Shown piece after piece: positions 30,107 through 34,102 of a stretch of 34,102 nt of DNA. Origin of the DNA: Flavobacterium cyanobacteriorum (GTDB lineage Bacteria; Bacteroidota; Bacteroidia; Flavobacteriales; Flavobacteriaceae). The DNA is taken from positions 29,763 through 63,864 of the forward strand of contig NZ_NOXV01000303.1 in the NCBI RefSeq assembly GCF_002251835.1, given 5' to 3'. The translations under genes were made by a program, and so were the position numbers. Position 1 is the stretch's first letter. Every line of letters begins with the position of its first letter. The notes beneath the pieces were generated by a model. That model was given only the letters and a program-made list of their open reading frames with translations, made no database searches and was not told the DNA's origin.

Positions 30107-30829
30107 TTACTGTTTGTTCTTTATCAGGTATTTAACTACCGTCTCTGCCGAATGCAGTCCGAATACTGCGGGAATCCAGCTGTTAGTGCCGTAAAACGAT
30201 TTCTTGAAATTAAGCCCGTCAGTCATTTTAAGGCTGTCCTGGTCAGGCGCTTCCGTTGAAAAAACTACTTTTACACCTTTGCTTACACCTTCTTTTTTAA
30301 GGCGCTTACGTACCGTCTTAGCCAGCGGGCATACATCGGTTTTACTAATGTCAGCCACTTTCACCTTTCCGGCTTCATATTTACCTCCGGCCCCCATATT
30401 GCTGATTATCTTAACCTTTTTCCTGCGTGCGGAAATGATAAGGTTGAGCTTAGGGGTGATGCTGTCAATACAGTCCAGCACATAATCATATTCGTTAGTC
30501 ACCAGGCTATAAGCACGGTCAGGTGATAAAAATTCCTTTATCCTTGTCAGCTTAAGTTCGGGGTTTATGTCCATAAGCCTGTCGCCTACTACATCTACTT
30601 TTGGCATCCCAACTGTAGAATGAAGCGCAGGCAACTGACGGTTTATATTGGTAATATCTACAACATCACCATCAACAATGGTCATGGTGCCCACACCTGC
30701 ACGGGCTAAGAATTCGGCTGCAAATGAGCCCACACCGCCAAGCCCCACTACCATAACGTGGCTTTTCTTTAAATTATCGAGGCCTTCTTTTTTAAATAAG
30801 AGCTCGGCCCGCTCTGTCCATTCAGCCAT
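30107..30829 (-). CDS. tcdA: tRNA threonylcarbamoyladenosine dehydratase
   Basis: 240 residues, E1-like ThiF/MoeB superfamily. It uses ATP to cyclise t6A37 of tRNA to ct6A. Residues 25-60 form the nucleotide-binding fold (VMVVGLGGVGSFAAEFLARAGVG, IVDGDVVDITNINRQ). HSTVGMPKV, LDCIDSITPKLNLI, ISNMGAGGKYEAGKVKVADISKT and KGVKVVFSTE also fit TcdA/CsdL. The C-terminus is short (ends KYLIKNKQ) and lacks the membrane-like tail of E. coli TcdA. It overlaps the end of the upstream tatD-like gene by eight bases, so translation is probably coupled. Its substrate depends on TsaC, encoded elsewhere in this window. Confidence 0.95.
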   Translation of the reverse strand: MAEWTERAELLFKKEGLDNLKKSHVMVVGLGGVGSFAAEFLARAGVGTMTIVDGDVVDITNINRQLPALHSTVGMPKVDVVGDRLMDINPELKLTRIKEFLSPDRAYSLVTNEYDYVLDCIDSITPKLNLIISARRKKVKIISNMGAGGKYEAGKVKVADISKTDVCPLAKTVRKRLKKEGVSKGVKVVFSTEAPDQDSLKMTDGLNFKKSFYGTNSWIPAVFGLHSAETVVKYLIKNKQ

Positions 30830-31466
30830 TCTTAAAAACGGTTTTAAAATTAGTGCTAATTGTATCCTGTAGTGCCGCTATATTCATATTTCGTGCCAAA
30901 GCCGCTTTAGCGTACACTTCTTCAATGCCTTCTTCAATAGTGTCGGTTTCCAGGAAAAACCTGTCTTCGGGAACCATTGCCAGCACTGCCGACAGCTCCG
31001 GGTTGCGCAGCAGGTACTTCCCGAACGAGAGGTAAAAGCCATTATCAAGCAATTGCTTTGCCACCTGCGCGTTCTTTGAGAACCCGTGGATGATCATCGG
31101 GACGCCCGGCTGCAGCCTGTCCTTTATCTCAACCAGCTCCTGAAAAGCCGCAACAAGGTGCAAAATTACAGGTTTTTGGTATTGTTTTGCCATTGCCAGC
31201 TGTTTTTCAAAAACTTCAGCCTGAATAGTAAGCGGAGTTTCAATACGTTTATCAAGCCCGCATTCGCCTAAGGCAAGGCAGTTGGGTAATTGCAGCCGCT
31301 GCTCTATAATTGCCAGGTGCTCCCCTACTTTCTCCTCATCAATATGCCATGGATGTATGCCTGTTGAAAAATACGGCACATTAATCTCCTCATAAGGATA
31401 GCGGTTAACTACCTCAAAAGTATTGGGGTTGTTGGTGAAGTTGTGGGTATGGAGGTTGTGGAACAT
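30822..31466 (-). CDS. TatD-family metal-dependent hydrolase
   Basis: 214 residues, shorter than typical TatD (about 260). It keeps the metal ligands: NLHTHNF (HxH at the N-terminus), Glu in LGECGLDKR, His in PVILHLVAA, His in PMIIHGFSKN and Asp in FFLETDT. Members are deoxyribonucleases or related phosphohydrolases acting in the cytosol. It is upstream of and overlaps tcdA by eight bases, a pairing seen in many Bacteroidota. It starts three bases after the PIN toxin gene, so the TA pair, tatD and tcdA could share a transcript. Confidence 0.9.
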   Translation of the reverse strand: MFHNLHTHNFTNNPNTFEVVNRYPYEEINVPYFSTGIHPWHIDEEKVGEHLAIIEQRLQLPNCLALGECGLDKRIETPLTIQAEVFEKQLAMAKQYQKPVILHLVAAFQELVEIKDRLQPGVPMIIHGFSKNAQVAKQLLDNGFYLSFGKYLLRNPELSAVLAMVPEDRFFLETDTIEEGIEEVYAKAALARNMNIAALQDTISTNFKTVFKNG

Positions 31467-31469
31467 AGA

Positions 31470-31877
31470 TTAAATTAAATAGTCTGCCATAGTAACTATT
31501 TTTGTCTTTCCTATTTTATCTAATTCTAATAAATCCTTATCTCCTGTAATGAGATGGGTGGCTTTTCCATCTTTAGCCAAAGACAAAAGAAAGTTATCCT
31601 TTTCATCACGACATAACCTGACATCAGAAGTAACTTCAATAAATTCTGAATATAAGTGGATTTGTTGCAGCAGATGCTCTACATTTTCAGGCGAAAAATA
31701 TTGTTTAAATTTAGGCCTTGATGTGACTTCTAAAAATTCTTCCAAAAGTTCATTACTAAAAAGCAACACTACTTTTTGTTCGTAAAGCAGTACATCGAGT
31801 TTAGAAAAATCTTTGGTAAGGAAAAAACTAATCCAAAGATTTGTATCGATAACAACCCTACTTTTTCTTTTTAGCAT
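31470..31877 (-). CDS. PIN-domain putative toxin (COG1569 / TIGR00305 type)
   Basis: 135 residues, a single PIN ribonuclease domain. The acidic metal-binding residues are present: Asp11 (VVIDTN), Glu in SNELLEEF (43-48), Asp94 (RDEKDNFLLSLA) and Asp113 (ITGDKDLL). PIN toxins cleave RNA, often tRNA or mRNA. The gene overlaps the upstream small antitoxin-like gene by 20 bases, a typical toxin-antitoxin layout. Target and activity are inferred from the family; the catalytic set looks intact. Confidence 0.87.
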   Translation of the reverse strand: MLKRKSRVVIDTNLWISFFLTKDFSKLDVLLYEQKVVLLFSNELLEEFLEVTSRPKFKQYFSPENVEHLLQQIHLYSEFIEVTSDVRLCRDEKDNFLLSLAKDGKATHLITGDKDLLELDKIGKTKIVTMADYLI

Positions 31878-32082
31878 ACCGATCTGCCCTTACAGATTCA
31901 ACTTCTTTGGTAATATCTTCCAGCGTTGGGGCATCTTTCGATGCGTTTTGCCGAATATCTGACAGTACCTTAAGAAAGTTATTTTGTCCTGTAGGCTTCA
32001 TAGAAATCAATTTAAGTTCTGCAAGATCCTGAAGGAGTTTTATAGCTTTTGGATTTAATATGTCAATCTGATACGTTTCCAT
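31858..32082 (-). CDS. Putative antitoxin of the PIN toxin
   Basis: 74 residues. The N-terminus METYQIDILNPKAIKLLQDLAELKLISMK is a form found in small antitoxin-like proteins that precede PIN toxins in Bacteroidota. The C-terminus is charged (ITKEVESVRADRYAKKKK) and could wrap the toxin. It overlaps the toxin gene by 20 bases and is preceded by a TATCTTTG -7 box. Autoregulation is expected for the type but no operator is visible. The mnmA stop codon lies only 19 bases upstream. Confidence 0.8.
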   Translation of the reverse strand: METYQIDILNPKAIKLLQDLAELKLISMKPTGQNNFLKVLSDIRQNASKDAPTLEDITKEVESVRADRYAKKKK

Positions 32083-32086
32083 ACAT

Positions 32087-32094
32087 CAAAGATA
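32087..32094 (-). promoter_or_regulatory. -7 promoter box TATCTTTG of the toxin-antitoxin pair
   Basis: Perfect TAnnTTTG match only four bases before the antitoxin ATG, inside the 19-base gap after mnmA. If used, the transcript would be leaderless. Confidence 0.45.
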
Positions 32095-32101
32095 ATTAAT
32101 T

Positions 32102-33289
32102 TTACGATATCACCCCGCTACCTACGAGTTCCTCACCAATGTACCATGCAGCAAACTGGCCTTCGGTAATGGCGCTTTGCGGCTGCTCAAAGGATATATA
32201 CATACCGTCCTCAAACTGGTGCAGTGTAGCCTTTTGCAGTGGCTGGCGGTAACGTATCCGCACCATCACGTCCATGGTTTCGCCATCTTTCAGCGCCAGG
32301 TCCTCGCGTATCCAGTGCACCTCGCTGCCCTGTATGAACAGCGCCTTGCGGAACAGGCCCGGGTGGTTGTGCCCCTGCCCTGTGTATATAGTATTGGTTT
32401 CAGTATCGGTCGCTATAATGAAAAGCGGTTCTTTGGTCCCGCCTACATTTAAGCCTTTGCGCTGGCCTATGGTATAATAATGCGCTCCCTGGTGCTTACC
32501 AACAAGTTTGGCCATTTCAGGCTTGTAGTCAATGTTTTTAGCTTCGTGAGCCAGTTGTTCTTTTACTGATGTAAATTGAGGTTTCTCTGCCTTATAGGTG
32601 TCCATATCGGCATTAACTTCATATATTAATCCTTCTTTAGGCTGCAGCTGCTGCTGAAGGAATTCCGGCAGCCTTACCTTGCCTATAAAACAAAGCCCCT
32701 GTGAATCTTTTTTCTCAGCGGTAGCCAATTCTATTTTTGCGGCAATTTCGCGCACCTGCGGCTTTGTAAGCTCCCCTATAGGAAACAAAGCCTTACTAAG
32801 CTGCTCCTGGCTAAGCTGGCACAAAAAGTAGGACTGGTCCTTATTGCTATCAACACCTGCCAACAACTGGTACACTTCTTTACCGTCTTTTTCTATAGTA
32901 GCTTTGCGGCAGTAGTGGCCGGTTGCCACGTAATCGGCTCCCAGGCTAAGGGCAATCTTCATGAACACATCGAACTTTATTTCGCGGTTACAAAGCACGT
33001 CAGGGTTTGGCGTGCGGCCTTTTTCGTATTCGTTGAACATATAGTCCACAATACGCTCTTTATATTGTTCGCTCAGGTCAACCGTCTGGAAAGGGATTCC
33101 CAGTTTTTCGGCTACTAAAAGTGCGTCGTTACTGTCTTCCAGCCACGGGCACTCGTTGGATATAGTAACCGAATCATCATGCCAGTTCTTCATGAACAGT
33201 CCTATAACCTCATAGCCCTGCTCCTGCAGCAGGTATGCCGCCACACTTGAATCTACACCGCCCGAAAGCCCTACAACAACACGTTTCAT
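32102..33289 (-). CDS. mnmA: tRNA 2-thiouridine(34) synthase
   Basis: 395 residues. It adds sulfur to U34 of Lys, Glu and Gln tRNAs using ATP and a sulfur relay. The P-loop-like motif [15 protein letters not shown] is at residues 7-21. The catalytic Cys pair is in [14 protein letters not shown] and [26 protein letters not shown] and the C-terminal RIRYRQP beta-barrel are also typical. Some Bacteroidota MnmA have 390-400 residues, so the length is normal. A TAACTTTG -7 box lies at 33312-33319, and the toxin-antitoxin genes follow immediately downstream. Confidence 0.96.
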   Translation of the reverse strand: MKRVVVGLSGGVDSSVAAYLLQEQGYEVIGLFMKNWHDDSVTISNECPWLEDSNDALLVAEKLGIPFQTVDLSEQYKERIVDYMFNEYEKGRTPNPDVLCNREIKFDVFMKIALSLGADYVATGHYCRKATIEKDGKEVYQLLAGVDSNKDQSYFLCQLSQEQLSKALFPIGELTKPQVREIAAKIELATAEKKDSQGLCFIGKVRLPEFLQQQLQPKEGLIYEVNADMDTYKAEKPQFTSVKEQLAHEAKNIDYKPEMAKLVGKHQGAHYYTIGQRKGLNVGGTKEPLFIIATDTETNTIYTGQGHNHPGLFRKALFIQGSEVHWIREDLALKDGETMDVMVRIRYRQPLQKATLHQFEDGMYISFEQPQSAITEGQFAAWYIGEELVGSGVIS

Positions 33290-33311
33290 TTTCTCTTCCC
33301 TGAAATTTTGG

Positions 33312-33319
33312 CAAAGTTA
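33312..33319 (-). promoter_or_regulatory. -7 promoter box TAACTTTG of mnmA
   Basis: Perfect match on the minus strand, 23 bases before the mnmA ATG. It is also only nine bases past the stop of the MORN-repeat gene, so mnmA has its own promoter. Confidence 0.6.
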
Positions 33320-33328
33320 CAAAAATAA

Positions 33329-34024
33329 TCAATTGGCTTTTTTAGCCGGTACCCTTTTGGCGCTCATATCTACTTCTTTAACCAGCTTACCTTTTTCAAA
33401 ATATTGCCATATACCGGCTTTTTTACCATTTTTAAACTGGCCTTTTACAATTACCTGGTTACCGGGATTACGGTAAATTACCGGCCCGTGAAACTCATCA
33501 TTTTTATACTGTGCTTCCTCTATTACCACGCCTTTTTCGGTGTAGCGCCTGTAAGGGCCTTCCTTAACGCCGTTAACATATACTGTTTCTTCGGCTAAAA
33601 TAGTACCCGGATAAAAAACTTTTTTAGTACCTGTAAGCTTTCCTCCTGTATAATTCTCAAGAGAAAGCAGGGCACCGCCTTCCTGGTAAAACTTCCATTC
33701 GCCCTCCCGTACCTTATTTACTTCCCTGCCTTCGGCGGTTTTTGCGCCTTTGGCATCAAAAAAAACGGTATAGCAGGACCCGTTACCTGCAGAAAAATCT
33801 TTTGTAGCCACAACAGGCGAACCCTTTGTGTTTTCAAAGAATTTAAAAACACCTGTTTCTTTTCCATGATTGAATGTACCCTCATAACGCGGCAGTTTAG
33901 TATCTTCATAAACGCCTTTCCATAATCCGTGACGCTGGCCGCCGGCATCTTTTTTATTAATATCCTGCGCTGTTGCAGTAAGCGTTAAACACAATAACAC
34001 TATTGCTGACAGTAATTTCTTCAT
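33329..34024 (-). CDS. Exported MORN-type repeat protein (YwqK-like)
   Basis: 231 residues with signal peptide MKKLLSAIVLLCLTLTATAQ. Five or six MORN-2-like repeats follow, each of the form G....G.W..Y...G.L..E..Y..G: for example GLWKGVYEDTKLPRYEGTFNHGK, REGEWKFYQEGGALLSLENY, KEGPYRRYTEKGVVIEEAQY, HGPVIYRNPGN, KAGIWQYFEKGKLVKEVD. The tail is basic (MSAKRVPAKKAN). Such proteins are often labelled YwqK-family antitoxins, but the signal peptide and lone position give no support for an antitoxin role here. The remaining 78 bases to the window end hold only its upstream region. Confidence 0.85.
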   Translation of the reverse strand: MKKLLSAIVLLCLTLTATAQDINKKDAGGQRHGLWKGVYEDTKLPRYEGTFNHGKETGVFKFFENTKGSPVVATKDFSAGNGSCYTVFFDAKGAKTAEGREVNKVREGEWKFYQEGGALLSLENYTGGKLTGTKKVFYPGTILAEETVYVNGVKEGPYRRYTEKGVVIEEAQYKNDEFHGPVIYRNPGNQVIVKGQFKNGKKAGIWQYFEKGKLVKEVDMSAKRVPAKKAN

Positions 34025-34102
34025 ATAATACCTTTATCTTATTAAACTAAAATGCTATCTAAGTTCAATTCATAAGTGCAACACATAAATCTGCTGGAGT
34101 TT

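Noticed and set aside
33329-34024. Reading the MORN protein as an antitoxin because of the common YwqK label
   Set aside because: It has a signal peptide, no toxin partner beside it and only generic MORN repeats.

Overview
The window looks like a chromosomal stretch from a Flavobacteriaceae-type Bacteroidota, probably close to Flavobacterium. The evidence is family content (type III glutamine synthetase, type II isocitrate dehydrogenase, DUF4920 and DUF1543 proteins, a YwqK-like MORN repeat protein, Gln-after-Ala signal peptides, many SPII lipoproteins). Promoters also fit: at least fourteen genes are preceded by the Bacteroidota -7 box TAnnTTTG, and Shine-Dalgarno sequences are not obvious. 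No rRNA, tRNA, CRISPR array, transposase, integrase or phage gene was seen.

Layout. 1-2.4 kb: minus-strand Crp/Fnr regulator, a truncated second Crp/Fnr copy, a DM13 lipoprotein and a frameshifted outer-membrane beta-barrel gene that runs off the left edge. 2.5-5.25 kb: a tight minus-strand operon of a zinc-ribbon DUF6671-type protein, tsaC/sua5 (tRNA t6A synthesis) and sbtA (Na+/bicarbonate transporter). 5.5-9.3 kb: icd divergent from a LysR regulator, then a sterol-desaturase-family membrane hydroxylase. 9.3-11.1 kb: two paralogous double-OmpA-domain proteins. 11.3-13.5 kb: glnN. 13.8-16.5 kb: a YtxH-like small protein and a 790-residue GT4 glycosyltransferase with an alpha-helical C-terminal half. 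16.6-18.15 kb: a lipoprotein and a DUF1543 gene flanked by two inverted copies of a GC-rich hairpin repeat. 18.2-21.4 kb: an exported protein and a trehalase that looks like fungal neutral trehalase. 21.6-25.8 kb: small membrane, hypothetical and lipoprotein genes (including a DUF4920 / haem c pair), ilvE, a MazG-like hydrolase and a 64-residue membrane protein. 26.0-28.5 kb: an LpoB / COG3014 / small exported protein operon. 28.6-30.0 kb: a SRPBCC-GyrI-like membrane protein with a Thr/Pro-rich tail. 30.1-34.0 kb: tcdA-tatD, a PIN-domain toxin/antitoxin pair, mnmA and a MORN repeat protein.

How the genes fit together. Three enzymes of tRNA anticodon-loop modification are present: TsaC (t6A37), TcdA (cyclic t6A37) and MnmA (s2U34). 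TsaC consumes bicarbonate and is translationally coupled to a bicarbonate transporter, the most suggestive functional link here. Central nitrogen and carbon metabolism is represented by icd (2-oxoglutarate), glnN and ilvE. Much of the rest concerns the cell envelope. No gene set amounts to a demonstrable new defence or mobile system. The best candidates for undescribed biology are the DUF6671-TsaC-SbtA operon, the fungal-like exported trehalase, and the LpoB-COG3014-small exported protein operon.
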